Of a stretch of DNA of 64,000 nt, positions 55,884 to 64,000 are shown in pieces (the stretch's first letter is position 1; each line of letters opens with the position of its first letter). The stretch comes from Planctomycetota bacterium. GTDB taxonomy: Bacteria > Planctomycetota > UBA11346. Location: the NCBI GenBank assembly GCA_014193115.1, contig BJHQ01000007.1:124001-188000 (forward strand), read 5' to 3'. The position numbers were made by a program, and so were the translations under genes. The notes beneath the pieces are model-generated. The model was not told the DNA's origin, ran no database searches, and saw nothing but the letters and a program-made list of their open reading frames with translations.

Positions 55884-57122
55884 TCACCGGGATCCGGATT
55901 CGCGTTGGCCCGCCTGCCGCATCAGCTCGCCCGCGATCGCCTCGATCGGCAAGACCCGGTCGACGCAGCCGAGCTTGATCGCCTCCATGGGCATGCCGAA
56001 TACCACGCAGGTCGCCTCGTCCTGAGCGATGGTGGAGGCTCCCGCGTCATGCATCAGCTTCATCCCATCGGCGCCGTCGCGACCCATGCCGGTCAGCAGG
56101 ACACCGATGGCGTGCGGTCCAGCGGCCTTGGCGACGCTTTCAAACAAGCGGTTGACGGCGGGTTTATGCAAGCCCAGGCGGGGTCCGTCTTCGAGCCCGG
56201 CCCGCCACCCCTGGCCCGAGCGCTCGATCACCAGATGGCGGTCGCCAGGGGCGATCAGGACCCTGCCGGGGACGATGGCATCGCCTTGTTCTGCTTCTTT
56301 GACCTCAACGGCGCACAGGCTGGCCAGGCGCTGGGCCAGCGAGGCGGTGAAGCGCGGCGGCATATGCTGGACGATGACCACGCCGGGAGCGCCGGCTGGC
56401 AGCGCGGTGAGGATGGTTTCCAGGGCAGTGACCCCGCCGGTGGATGAACCGATGGCCACCAATGGCGAATGGGGACGGACCGCGGTCCCCGTCGCCTGGG
56501 GAGCCAGCGCACGGACGGCGGTCTGGCGATCGCTGATGGAACGGACGGCGGCCTGGCGATCGCTGATGGAACGGACAGCGGTCTGGCGGTCGCTCGCGGA
56601 GCGCCCTGCCGGTTCGCTGCCCGGACGCCTGGCTGGCTCACTGCCCGGACGCCTGGCCGGCTCACTGCCCGGACGCCTGGCCGGCTCACTGCCGGTGCGT
56701 CCAACCGGACTTTGCCGAGGGAGGCGCAAGCGGGCCAGGCTGGCGGCGCGCACGGCGTGCACCAGGCGGGCCTGAAAAATGTCGGCGTCCTGCTCAAGGC
56801 CGGCCTTGTCCAGAACCTCGATCGCCCCGGCGGCCAGGGCCTCTTGGGCCTGATCAGAGCCCAGCGCGGTGAATTCGCTGATCACCACGGTCGGGATGGG
56901 ATGCACCGGCATCAAAATGCGTAAAAACGCCAGCCCTGTCATGCGCGGCAGATCGAGGTCGAGGGTCAAGACATCGGGCGCAAGGTGGACGATCTGATCG
57001 CGGGCCACGAACGGATCCGGGGCCGTACCGACCACCTGGAATCCCGGCTGGCGGTCAAGGCAGTCGGTGAGCATCCGGCGGATGACCGCCGAGTCGTCGA
57101 TGACCAGGATGCGGACGGTCAT
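55884..57122 (-). CDS. cheB: Chemotaxis response regulator protein-glutamate methylesterase
   Basis: The 412-residue protein has an N-terminal receiver (phospho-acceptor Asp55 in LTLDLDLPRM) and a C-terminal methylesterase with the catalytic Ser in GSSTGG, His in QHMPPRFT and Asp in TGMGRDGADGM. It removes methyl groups from receptor glutamates during adaptation. The linker between the domains (about 145-215) holds two in-frame repeats: four copies of RPGSEPAR type and three of SDRQTAVRSI type. Its ATG overlaps the cheR stop. Confidence 0.95.
   Translation of the reverse strand: MTVRILVIDDSAVIRRMLTDCLDRQPGFQVVGTAPDPFVARDQIVHLAPDVLTLDLDLPRMTGLAFLRILMPVHPIPTVVISEFTALGSDQAQEALAAGAIEVLDKAGLEQDADIFQARLVHAVRAASLARLRLPRQSPVGRTGSEPARRPGSEPARRPGSEPARRPGSEPAGRSASDRQTAVRSISDRQAAVRSISDRQTAVRALAPQATGTAVRPHSPLVAIGSSTGGVTALETILTALPAGAPGVVIVQHMPPRFTASLAQRLASLCAVEVKEAEQGDAIVPGRVLIAPGDRHLVIERSGQGWRAGLEDGPRLGLHKPAVNRLFESVAKAAGPHAIGVLLTGMGRDGADGMKLMHDAGASTIAQDEATCVVFGMPMEAIKLGCVDRVLPIEAIAGELMRQAGQRESGSR
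56512..56700. repeat. In-frame minisatellites in the cheB linker
   Basis: Three 30-bp units are followed by four 24-bp units, both multiples of three, encoding the two repeated peptides of the CheB linker. Copy-number change would lengthen or shorten the linker without shifting frame. Confidence 0.8.
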
Positions 57123-57928
57123 TTCCGGAAAGCCGCCGGAGCGATCGAGGCCAGTGGATGGCGCAGACCGCTCAGGCTTTCGGCGGCGCCGATCAGCAGC
57201 AGACCGCCCGGACGAAGCAGCCGGACGCATTCATCGAGCAGCGCCTGGCGCACCTCGATCGGGAAATAGATCATGACATTCCGGCAGAAGATCACGTCCA
57301 GCGGCCCGCGCATGGGGAAGGGCGGACGATTGAGGTTGAGGCGGTTGACGGTCAGCATCCGGCGCAAGTCGGGGCTGGCCTGGACCTGCCCGCCAAGGGC
57401 GGCGAAATACTTGCGGCGGAGATCAGCCGCCACCGGCTCGACTGCCCGCAGGTCATAGATGCCGGCACGGCAGGCCTCCAGCACCCGGGTGCTGATGTCG
57501 GTGCACAGGATCGCGCAATCGTGGGCAGCGGCGCCGTTCTCAGCCATGAGGATGGCCAGGGTGTAGGCCTCCATCCCGGTGGAGGCCGCCGCTGACCACA
57601 GGCGGAAGCGCCTTTGGCCTGCGCCCAACCAGGCGCGCACCGCCTGGTCGCACAGCTGGAATGCCCGTGGTTCACGCCAAAAACTGGTGGTATTGGTGCT
57701 GATGGCGTCCAACAACTGGACCAGTTCGTCGCCATCCTGGTCGAGCAGCCGCAGGTAGTCCGCGAGGACAGTGGTGCCGGTGGCGCGCAGGCGCCGGGTC
57801 ACCCGGGCTGCCACCAGGGCTTGTTTGCCGTCGCCCAGCTCGATCCCCAGGCGATGCCGCACCAGGGTGCGCAATGCCTGGTAACCAGCAGCATCGACCG
57901 CCGGCGGGCCGACGCTCGACCCGATCAT
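57119..57928 (-). CDS. cheR: Chemotaxis protein methyltransferase
   Basis: The 269-residue protein has a CheR N-terminal helical domain and a SAM-binding methyltransferase domain (STGMEAYTLAILMAE near residue 115, DVIFCRNVMIYF near 213). It methylates receptor glutamates. The SAM motif reads AASTGMEAY instead of the usual SxGEEPY, a mild change. Coupled by ATGA to cheW before and cheB after. Confidence 0.93.
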   Translation of the reverse strand: MIGSSVGPPAVDAAGYQALRTLVRHRLGIELGDGKQALVAARVTRRLRATGTTVLADYLRLLDQDGDELVQLLDAISTNTTSFWREPRAFQLCDQAVRAWLGAGQRRFRLWSAAASTGMEAYTLAILMAENGAAAHDCAILCTDISTRVLEACRAGIYDLRAVEPVAADLRRKYFAALGGQVQASPDLRRMLTVNRLNLNRPPFPMRGPLDVIFCRNVMIYFPIEVRQALLDECVRLLRPGGLLLIGAAESLSGLRHPLASIAPAAFRK

Positions 57929-58461
57929 CCGCTGGCCGCTTGGGCGGCGCCCAGATCGGCGGTGGACAGGGCCTTTTCGATGTCGAGCAGGACCACCACT
58001 TTGCCGCCGACTTTGCCCATGCCGACGATGCAGGCGGAATCGATCCCGGTGCCCATGGCCGGAGCCGGTTCAATGTCGGTGGCGGGGATGTTCTGGACCT
58101 CGTTCACCAGATCGACCACCGCCCCCAGGATCAAGGTCTGGCCGGCGGTTGCCGAGCTGGCCGTGGCCGTCATCTGGACCACGACGATGCACGACCGCTT
58201 GCCGTCGATCCCCCGGGGCAATCCGAGCTTGAGGCGGAGATCGATGACCGGGATGACCCGGCCACGCAGGTTGATCACCCCGCGCAGCCAGTCCGGCATG
58301 CGCGGCACCGGCGTGATGTCGAGCAGGCCGATGATCTCCTGGATCTTGAGGATCGGGATGGCGAAGCGCTCGGCCGCCAGGGTGAAGGCCAGGTATTTGT
58401 CGGCGGCGCTGCGGGTTGTGCGGGCGCGGACCGCGGCGGCGGTGTGGGCGAGCGGCGGCAT
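57925..58461 (-). CDS. cheW: Chemotaxis coupling protein
   Basis: The 178-residue protein is a single CheW domain (YLAFTLAAERFAIPI near residue 23, RGVINLRGRVIPVIDLR near 60) with a short N-terminal extension. It links the receptor to CheA. It starts 3 nt after the receptor gene and overlaps cheR by 4 nt. Confidence 0.93.
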   Translation of the reverse strand: MPPLAHTAAAVRARTTRSAADKYLAFTLAAERFAIPILKIQEIIGLLDITPVPRMPDWLRGVINLRGRVIPVIDLRLKLGLPRGIDGKRSCIVVVQMTATASSATAGQTLILGAVVDLVNEVQNIPATDIEPAPAMGTGIDSACIVGMGKVGGKVVVLLDIEKALSTADLGAAQAASG

Positions 58462-58464
58462 GGT

Positions 58465-60222
58465 TCAGAATTTCGAGAAATCGCCCTGCTGATCCGCCGA
58501 TTCCTCGGCAGTCAGGGGAATGATCTGGGACGGCTTGCGTGGGGCAGCGCTCTGGGATGGGCGGGGCGGCGGGGCGGCACGCTGGGTAGCAGGTGGGACC
58601 TGGCGCAGCGACTGCGTGGAGCGCTGAGACGGCGGCGGGGCCGGTCGTTGGGTGCTGGCTGTCGGCCTGGGCGGGGCGGCGGCGGGTATCGCCGTTGCGG
58701 CTTCGGATCCACGGACCTGGGTGCCTTCGACCACCACCCGCACCTGATCGACCGAACGCTGCAGTTCGGCTGACTGGGCCATCAGTTCCTCGCTGGCGGC
58801 CGCGCTCTGCTCGGCGCTGGCGGCATTTTCCTGAGTGACTTTGTCGATCTGCGAAACCGCTGCGTTGATCTGCTCGACTCCGCGGGCCTGCTCGTCGCTG
58901 GCTTCGGCAACCTCGGCCGACAACTGGCTGACCTTTTTCGCGGCAACCACCAATTTCTGGAAGGACTCAACCATCTCGCGGTCGAGGGTCCGGGCGACAG
59001 ACTCCTGGACCTGGCGCGACGAGGCCAGGACCCGTTCCGAGTTGGCCTTGGCCTCTTTCATCAGGGCGGCGGTGTTGCGAGCCTCGTCGGTGCTGCGCGC
59101 CGCCAGGTTGCGGACTTCGTCAGCCACAACAGCGAAACCCATGCCTGCCTCACCAGCCCGGGCCGCCTCGACCGCAGCGTTCAGGGCCAGCAGATTGGTC
59201 TGAAAGGCGATCTCATCGATGGTCTCGACCACCGCCGTGGTCTTGTCGGTGCTGGCGCGGATGGCCTCGACCGCGGTCATCAGGTCGGCCAATTGCCGAG
59301 CCATGTCCTGGGCGGCCCGGCGGGCTGCGTGTTCGCCGAGTTCGCTGGCGCCGGCCGCCTCGCCGGCCAGGGTCTTGGCCTGGCGAGCGTTCTCGGCGTT
59401 CTGCCGGCAGGTGGCCGACAGTTCTTCCAACGATGAAGTCGTTTCTTCCAGGCTCGCGGCCTGCTCGCTAGCGCCGGCAGCGATGCGCTGGGCGCTTTCC
59501 GAAACCTGATTGGCGGCTGAGCTGACCTGGTCGGCTCCATTGGTCAGGTCGGCCATGCCGCGGCTGACCGGGATGGTGATCGACCGGGCGAGCAGCCAGG
59601 ACCCGCCCAGGACCAGCACCGCCGCGCCCAGGCTGAAAAATTCCAGCAGACGTTGGCCGAAGACATCCTGCTCGGCGATGAGTTTTTCGCGATCTTTCAG
59701 GCGCTGGTTGAGCGCCTGGACGATGACGTCGATGTGGGCTCGATGCGCATCATAGATCGGCTTGATCTCGCCGATCAGAATCGCCCCAGCGGCATTGGCG
59801 TCCATCCCGCCTTCGACTCCAGGGATCAGCTTGTCTCGGATCAGGGCCAGGATCTGCGCGCCTGTGTCTTTGGCTTGTTTGGCCTCGCCACGGATCTGGC
59901 CGGCATAGGCGTGGTGGCCCAACCACACGTCCCAGCGATCGGTGAATTCCTTTTCAAGCTTTTTAAAGTGCTCTTTATACTGCTGGCGTTGGTCCGGCTT
60001 GCTGTCCGGATACAGATGGCCGATCAGGTAGGCCTCGACGACAAAGGCCGGCGATGGATGGACATCGGCCAGGAAGATATTGTCATCCATGACCTCGACG
60101 AAGGTCGGACTGTTGATCTTGGAATGGTCATAGATCAACCAACCTGTCGCTGCCACAGTGAGGACGCAGATAGTGGAGAAGATCGCCAGGATGGCGAGGC
60201 GGCCGCGGATGCCCATGGTCAT
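58465..60222 (-). CDS. Methyl-accepting chemotaxis protein
   Basis: The 585-residue receptor has an N-terminal membrane helix (about 9-31), an extracytoplasmic helical sensing domain (about 32-200) and a second helix (about 203-223). The long cytoplasmic coiled coil has the highly conserved tip [21 protein letters not shown] clear HAMP domain is not obvious. The tail from about 505 is Pro/Ala/Gln-rich and ends without the NWETF-type pentapeptide. AAAGGAA precedes the ATG at 60222. The ligand is unknown. Confidence 0.92.
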   Translation of the reverse strand: MTMGIRGRLAILAIFSTICVLTVAATGWLIYDHSKINSPTFVEVMDDNIFLADVHPSPAFVVEAYLIGHLYPDSKPDQRQQYKEHFKKLEKEFTDRWDVWLGHHAYAGQIRGEAKQAKDTGAQILALIRDKLIPGVEGGMDANAAGAILIGEIKPIYDAHRAHIDVIVQALNQRLKDREKLIAEQDVFGQRLLEFFSLGAAVLVLGGSWLLARSITIPVSRGMADLTNGADQVSSAANQVSESAQRIAAGASEQAASLEETTSSLEELSATCRQNAENARQAKTLAGEAAGASELGEHAARRAAQDMARQLADLMTAVEAIRASTDKTTAVVETIDEIAFQTNLLALNAAVEAARAGEAGMGFAVVADEVRNLAARSTDEARNTAALMKEAKANSERVLASSRQVQESVARTLDREMVESFQKLVVAAKKVSQLSAEVAEASDEQARGVEQINAAVSQIDKVTQENAASAEQSAAASEELMAQSAELQRSVDQVRVVVEGTQVRGSEAATAIPAAAPPRPTASTQRPAPPPSQRSTQSLRQVPPATQRAAPPPRPSQSAAPRKPSQIIPLTAEESADQQGDFSKF

Positions 60223-60267
60223 GGTGATTCCTTTGGTGCTTTCAGTTGGTCGGAAAACGACAGTAGA

Positions 60268-61305
60268 TCAGGTGGGAGCGAGAGGTTGGACGATGGTAGA
60301 TGCAGCGCGATGTAGAATCGGCAGCAAGACAGCCCGGGCGGCTGAAAGTCCCTGATGAATTGCCAGGGATTCCTTGTCGATCACCGCCACCGCTCCGGCC
60401 GCCAGCAGTTTCCCTTCCAGGTCGCTGCCGGTCTTGGCCACCGTGGACACGATGACTGTGGGAATCGGCTTGAATTGCATGATCTTGCGCAAAAAAGCGA
60501 GACCGTCGAGACGCGGCATGATGACATCCAGGCAGAGTACATCGGGATCCTCGGCCAGGATCTGCTCACGGGCCTGGAAGGCGTCTTCGGCCTCACCGAC
60601 CACCTCAAGTCGGGGATCTCCGGCGATGGCCGCAACCAGCACCCGCCGGACCGTGGCCGAATCGTCCACCACTAGGACGCGGATCTTGCGGCGGGCCAGA
60701 TCATCGCGTCGTTGGCTGGCCGCCGACGCTTCGATCAGGGAACAGCGGATCGCGCCGTTGCCGGTATCGAAGTCGAGCTTGCGGCCGCGGCTGCCGCCGG
60801 TGTCCTCGCCAGCCACCTGGATTTTTGCGGCCTCTAAACTGACATAAGCCTGTTCGATGTTGCGCTGGCCGATGTCCCCGGCCCCTGATCCCAAAGCCCC
60901 GACCACTGCGCCGCCACCATAGATCCGGGCCTTGCAGCGTGCCAGATCACTGCCGGCCAGCCGCGCCAGGTTGAGCAGTTGGGCGATGGCCTGGTCGCCG
61001 CATTTTCCCGGAGCCAGCCGGGTGCCGTTGGCGTTGGGGACCATGAAGTGGTTCAGCCCGCCCCACTTGCGCAACGGATCGAACACCGCCACCGCCACGC
61101 AGGAGCCGAGCAACGTCGAGAGCATCGACGGCTCGCGGACGAAGGCCATTTCACCGGGCAGAAGAAAAGTCCGGCGCAGGTCGCCGTTGACTGGACTGGT
61201 CGAAGCAAGACTCGGCGGCCTGACGGCCGGGCTCGGGGGCCGGATGGCCAGACTCGGCGGCCTGACGGACGGGCTTGGCGGCGGTAGATGCTGCGGCGTG
61301 TCCAT
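60268..61305 (-). CDS. CheD-receiver fusion protein
   Basis: The 345-residue protein has an N-terminal repeat of VRPPSLA type (about residues 13-35). A CheD receptor-deamidase domain (about 45-195) follows, with Cys69 in LLGSCVAV and His86 in GGLNHFMVP as catalytic residues. The C-terminal receiver (about 207-330) has phospho-acceptor Asp260 in LCLDVIMPRLDG. The receiver ends with GSDLEGKLLAAGAVAVIDK, the form found in CheB receivers, but no methylesterase follows. It should deamidate receptor glutamines, perhaps under phosphorylation control by CheA. No stop separates the domains. Confidence 0.9.
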   Translation of the reverse strand: MDTPQHLPPPSPSVRPPSLAIRPPSPAVRPPSLASTSPVNGDLRRTFLLPGEMAFVREPSMLSTLLGSCVAVAVFDPLRKWGGLNHFMVPNANGTRLAPGKCGDQAIAQLLNLARLAGSDLARCKARIYGGGAVVGALGSGAGDIGQRNIEQAYVSLEAAKIQVAGEDTGGSRGRKLDFDTGNGAIRCSLIEASAASQRRDDLARRKIRVLVVDDSATVRRVLVAAIAGDPRLEVVGEAEDAFQAREQILAEDPDVLCLDVIMPRLDGLAFLRKIMQFKPIPTVIVSTVAKTGSDLEGKLLAAGAVAVIDKESLAIHQGLSAARAVLLPILHRAASTIVQPLAPT

Positions 61306-61310
61306 GGAAT

Positions 61311-63428
61311 TCAGGCCGCCACTTCGTTTTGGAACAGGTCGACATCCAGGACCAGGGCCAGGCTGCCATCGCCGAGCAGGGCCGAGCCGGTGATCAGCTC
61401 AGCCCCGGAAGGCAGGCCGGCCATCGGCCGCAGGACAACCTTTTGCACACCCAACACGCCATCGACCACCAGCGCCAGTTTTCGGCGGTTGGCCGACACC
61501 GCCACCAGCACCTGGCTGCGCTGGTCCCAATCGTGGCCTTGGCGATTCAGGACTTCGATCCCGGACAGCACCGGCATGAGGTCACCGCGCCGCTGGATGC
61601 AGCGCCCGCGACCGACCACGCGCTGCAAATCCCCTGGAATGGCCTTGAAGGTCTCGAGCACCCGTTCGAGGGGGATGGCGAAAATCCGGTTGCCGATCTT
61701 GACCAGATACCCGGGCATGATCTGGGTCGTGACGCTCTTGGGGATGCGGATGGTGATCGTGGTGCCCTGACCGGCGACCGTGGCCACCTGGATTCCACCG
61801 CCGGATTCGTCGATGGCCCGGCGGACCACGTCCATGCCCACGCCGCGGCCGCTGATCTCGGTGACCTCTTTGGCCGTGGACACCCCCGGAGCAAAGATGA
61901 AATCGACGATGTCCTGCTCGGACATGGCGATACCGGGTTGGGCGATGCCGAGGCTTTCGGCCTTGTTGCGGATGGCTGCCAGGTCGATGCCCTTGCCATC
62001 GTCGGCGATGGTGATGGTGACCATGCGGTCGGTGGTGGCGGCGCTGATCCGCACCAGACCCTGGGCCGGTTTTCCAGCGGCCTCGCGGGCGACCGGGGCT
62101 TCGATGCCATGATCGGCGGCATTGCGGGCGATGTGGGTCAGGGGTGCGTCCAGCAGTTCGATCAGGCTCTTATCCACCACCAGATCCTCGCCTTCGAGCA
62201 CCACCAGGATGTCTTTGCCCCGGAACTGGGCGACATCCCGGACCAGCCGCGGAACCTTGTTCAACAGCGGCCGGATCGGCACCTGGCGCAGGGCCATGAT
62301 CCCCCGTTGCAGGCGGTTGGACACGGTGGCGAAGGTTTCATTGGCTCGGCGCAGGCTTTTCGCCATGGGCCGGGTGTCGGGGTCGGCGGCTAAGCGTTTG
62401 TGCAGGTGGGCGTACATGTCGCCCACCACCAACAGTTCGCCGACTTGATCGAGGAAAGCATCGACGGTGGCCTCGGCCACCCGCATGCTCTTAGGGCCGG
62501 ACTCGGTTTTAGCCTCGCGGCTGGTCGCTTCGCTGCGCGGCCTGCTGCCTTCGCTACGCGGGCTGGTGTCTTCGCTGCGCGGGCGGCGATTGGTGCTCGT
62601 GAGCGCTGAAACCGCCGACACCACAGCGGTTTCCTGCTTCAATTTGGGGATACGCTCACGCAGGTAGCTGATGAGCAGCGAATCGAATCCAACAGTCGGG
62701 TGGAATGCGTTGAATCCCTCGATCATTTCAGCAACGATTACGGCATCATCGGGCGATGCATGGGACTTGAGGTCAGCAAGAATCCTGGCGACCTCCGTAC
62801 CGGCACCATCGTCGACCCGCCCGGCAGCCACCGCATCGATGACCGCGGTGAGTCGGCCAAGAGGACCTATTTCAGCCAACGGGTCGCCATGGGATTTTTG
62901 CCCACCGCTGGCAATCAGGGCCTGGCGGATCCGGGCCAGGGCCGCCTTGGCGTCGTCGGGCAGGTGTGCCGAGTTGGCCTCCACCAGGACCAGATCGGCA
63001 AGCACACTGCTGCTACCGGCAGTTTGGGTGGGAAGGTCGCGTAAACGGGTCAGCAAGAGGTCGAAGCCTGCCTGATCGGGCGGATCGATGGCTCCGGATT
63101 TGAGGCCGGCGACCAGGACTCTCAGGACATCGAGCCCTTCGAGCAGGGCATCGGTGACCTGGCGGGAGGCCGGCATGTGGCCCTTGCGCACCTGATCGAG
63201 CACATTTTCCAGATCATGGGCGAGGTTCTTGACCGCCATGAAGCCGAAGAAAGCGGCATTACCCTTCAGGCTGTGGACTGCCCGGAAGATCGCATTGACC
63301 GGTTCGAGGTCGCCGGGGCGGGCCTCCATCTCGACAAATCGGCGGTCGAGTCCGTCGAGGGATTCCTTGGCCTCGTCCAAGAATCCAGCGAGCAGTTCGG
63401 GATCGGCGCTGAGGTCGAAGGCGCTCAT
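61311..63428 (-). CDS. cheA: Chemotaxis histidine kinase
   Basis: The 705-residue protein has an N-terminal phosphotransfer domain with His52 in VHSLKGNAAFF, a middle region, and a low-complexity linker with PRSE/TSPRSEG-type repeats (about 280-305). Then come a dimerisation domain, the kinase domain (N-box HIARNAADHGIEAP, G1 DDGKGID, G2 GRGVGMDVV) and a CheW-like domain at the C-terminus. It phosphorylates CheY, CheB and probably the CheD-receiver protein. It overlaps cheY and is 5 nt from the CheD fusion gene. Confidence 0.95.
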   Translation of the reverse strand: MSAFDLSADPELLAGFLDEAKESLDGLDRRFVEMEARPGDLEPVNAIFRAVHSLKGNAAFFGFMAVKNLAHDLENVLDQVRKGHMPASRQVTDALLEGLDVLRVLVAGLKSGAIDPPDQAGFDLLLTRLRDLPTQTAGSSSVLADLVLVEANSAHLPDDAKAALARIRQALIASGGQKSHGDPLAEIGPLGRLTAVIDAVAAGRVDDGAGTEVARILADLKSHASPDDAVIVAEMIEGFNAFHPTVGFDSLLISYLRERIPKLKQETAVVSAVSALTSTNRRPRSEDTSPRSEGSRPRSEATSREAKTESGPKSMRVAEATVDAFLDQVGELLVVGDMYAHLHKRLAADPDTRPMAKSLRRANETFATVSNRLQRGIMALRQVPIRPLLNKVPRLVRDVAQFRGKDILVVLEGEDLVVDKSLIELLDAPLTHIARNAADHGIEAPVAREAAGKPAQGLVRISAATTDRMVTITIADDGKGIDLAAIRNKAESLGIAQPGIAMSEQDIVDFIFAPGVSTAKEVTEISGRGVGMDVVRRAIDESGGGIQVATVAGQGTTITIRIPKSVTTQIMPGYLVKIGNRIFAIPLERVLETFKAIPGDLQRVVGRGRCIQRRGDLMPVLSGIEVLNRQGHDWDQRSQVLVAVSANRRKLALVVDGVLGVQKVVLRPMAGLPSGAELITGSALLGDGSLALVLDVDLFQNEVAA

Positions 63429-63949
63429 GGCAGCGGAACCAACTGGTCGGTCGGCAACAGGAAATCAGTGAGCGGTCCAGGCGACTCTGGAACCGGCGTC
63501 TGCGCTGCGTGCGGCTCTACCGCGGTCGTCCCAGAGGGCTTGCGGCGGCGGCTGACCGAAGCCAGACGGTCGAGCCAGCCGCGCAGGACGACCTCGGCTT
63601 GGGCCACCGCCTGGGCCAGGATCTCAGGATCAAGGATTGGCTTCGACACGAAACTGAACGCTCCCAGTTTCAGGACATCAAGCACGGTCGAGACCTCATC
63701 GTGGGAGGTCAGGACGATGGCCCGGATCAGCGGGTGCTGATCGCGCAAAATACGCAGCAGATCATAGCCGTCTCGTCCCGGCATCTCGATGTCGGTGAGC
63801 ACGATATGGACATGGCGGGCGCCCAGCACGGCGAGGGCTTCCTCTACTCCGGAAGCGGTGGCGACCTCGTAGCCCCAGGCACGCAGATGGGCGCCAACAA
63901 GCTTTCGAATCAAGGTATCATCATCCACCACCAGGATGGTCGTCGGCAT
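63425..63949 (-). CDS. CheY-like response regulator with C-terminal extension
   Basis: The 174-residue protein has a receiver domain (VVDDDTLIRK at 7-16, phospho-acceptor Asp53 in LTDIEMPG, Lys in SKPI) followed by about 50 residues of Pro/Thr-rich tail not found in standard CheY. It heads the chemotaxis operon and overlaps cheA by ATGA. It could be the motor-binding CheY or a sink regulator. No flagellar gene is in the window. Confidence 0.88.
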   Translation of the reverse strand: MPTTILVVDDDTLIRKLVGAHLRAWGYEVATASGVEEALAVLGARHVHIVLTDIEMPGRDGYDLLRILRDQHPLIRAIVLTSHDEVSTVLDVLKLGAFSFVSKPILDPEILAQAVAQAEVVLRGWLDRLASVSRRRKPSGTTAVEPHAAQTPVPESPGPLTDFLLPTDQLVPLP

Positions 63950-64000
63950 GTGTAGTGGTTACCTTGCAATTGCATCGTGCGCAATCCGCAGAACCGCCTT
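63950..64000. other. Region upstream of the chemotaxis operon
   Basis: These last 51 bp precede the CheY start on the minus strand and probably carry part of the operon promoter and ribosome site. The window ends before a promoter can be judged. Confidence 0.3.

Noticed and set aside
61275..62393. 372-codon plus-strand frame opposite cheA
   Set aside because: Antisense shadow: Gly/Asp/His-rich and lying exactly over the CheA kinase domain.

Overview
This is a dense, GC-rich bacterial chromosome segment. The best taxonomic pointer is the adjacent pair at 3.6-7.7 kb: a cytochrome-c/DUF1587/DUF1592/DUF1588/DUF1585 protein next to a Tat-exported DUF1552 protein. That pair is typical of Planctomycetota and some Verrucomicrobiota. 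The many secreted proteins of unknown function and the high GC also fit a planctomycete-like organism. There are no phage genes, plasmid genes, rRNA operon or CRISPR array. The mobile or repetitive content consists of REP-type palindromic elements, one RAYT transposase and one long tandem array.

Layout. 0-2.6 kb (-): a large conserved protein cut by the window edge, tentatively a PPi-type PEP carboxykinase, with an IclR-type regulator upstream. 3.6-9.4 kb (+): the DUF1592/DUF1552 pair, a secreted unknown and a lipoprotein. 9.4-12.1 kb: lysS and a divergent diacylglycerol-kinase-like gene. 12.2-16.0 kb (-): a tightly coupled four-gene set of DUF350 membrane protein, glutathionylspermidine-synthase-like ATP-grasp enzyme and two unrecognised proteins. 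16.1-20.1 kb: a six-hairpin glycosidase-like protein, a PhyH-type dioxygenase and a divergent AraC regulator. 20.1-25.0 kb (+): purD coupled to a low-molecular-weight phosphatase-DUF4202 fusion, rpsI and a citramalate synthase. 25.1-34.0 kb (-): a sigma-54 response regulator, a potABCD polyamine transporter operon with a RAYT element between potB and potC, and two downstream envelope proteins. 34.1-37.7 kb: an RluA-family pseudouridine synthase with a REP cassette read in frame inside it, a secreted HELAH-motif protein and a small proline-rich protein. 37.7-39.6 kb: RNase P RNA (rnpB) and a dihydrolipoamide acyltransferase. 39.6-40.3 kb (-): a PIN/ribbon-helix-helix toxin-antitoxin pair with a palindromic operator. 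40.4-45.3 kb (+): a SulP transporter, a REP cluster, ribE, and an ABC-2 permease with a GldG-like partner. 45.7-51.0 kb (+): a five-gene, stop/start-overlapped lipid-modification operon (FAD oxidoreductase, DUF1365, CFA synthase, DUF1295, second CFA-like methyltransferase). 51.1-52.1 kb: a calcium-loop protein. 52.2-54.8 kb: a tandem array of 149/160-bp palindrome-rich units ending at a tRNA-Leu(CAG) gene. 55.0-55.7 kb: a DUF374 acyltransferase. 55.9-63.9 kb (-): a chemotaxis operon in the order cheY-cheA-cheD/receiver fusion-mcp-cheW-cheR-cheB.

The most unusual items are the in-frame REP cassette inside the RluA-family enzyme, the RAYT element with inverted terminal palindromes inside a transporter operon, the tandem array beside tRNA-Leu, the DUF350/ATP-grasp operon with two unrecognised partners, and two domain fusions (CheD-receiver and LMW-phosphatase-DUF4202). 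All functional calls come from reading motifs by eye; no database search was run.
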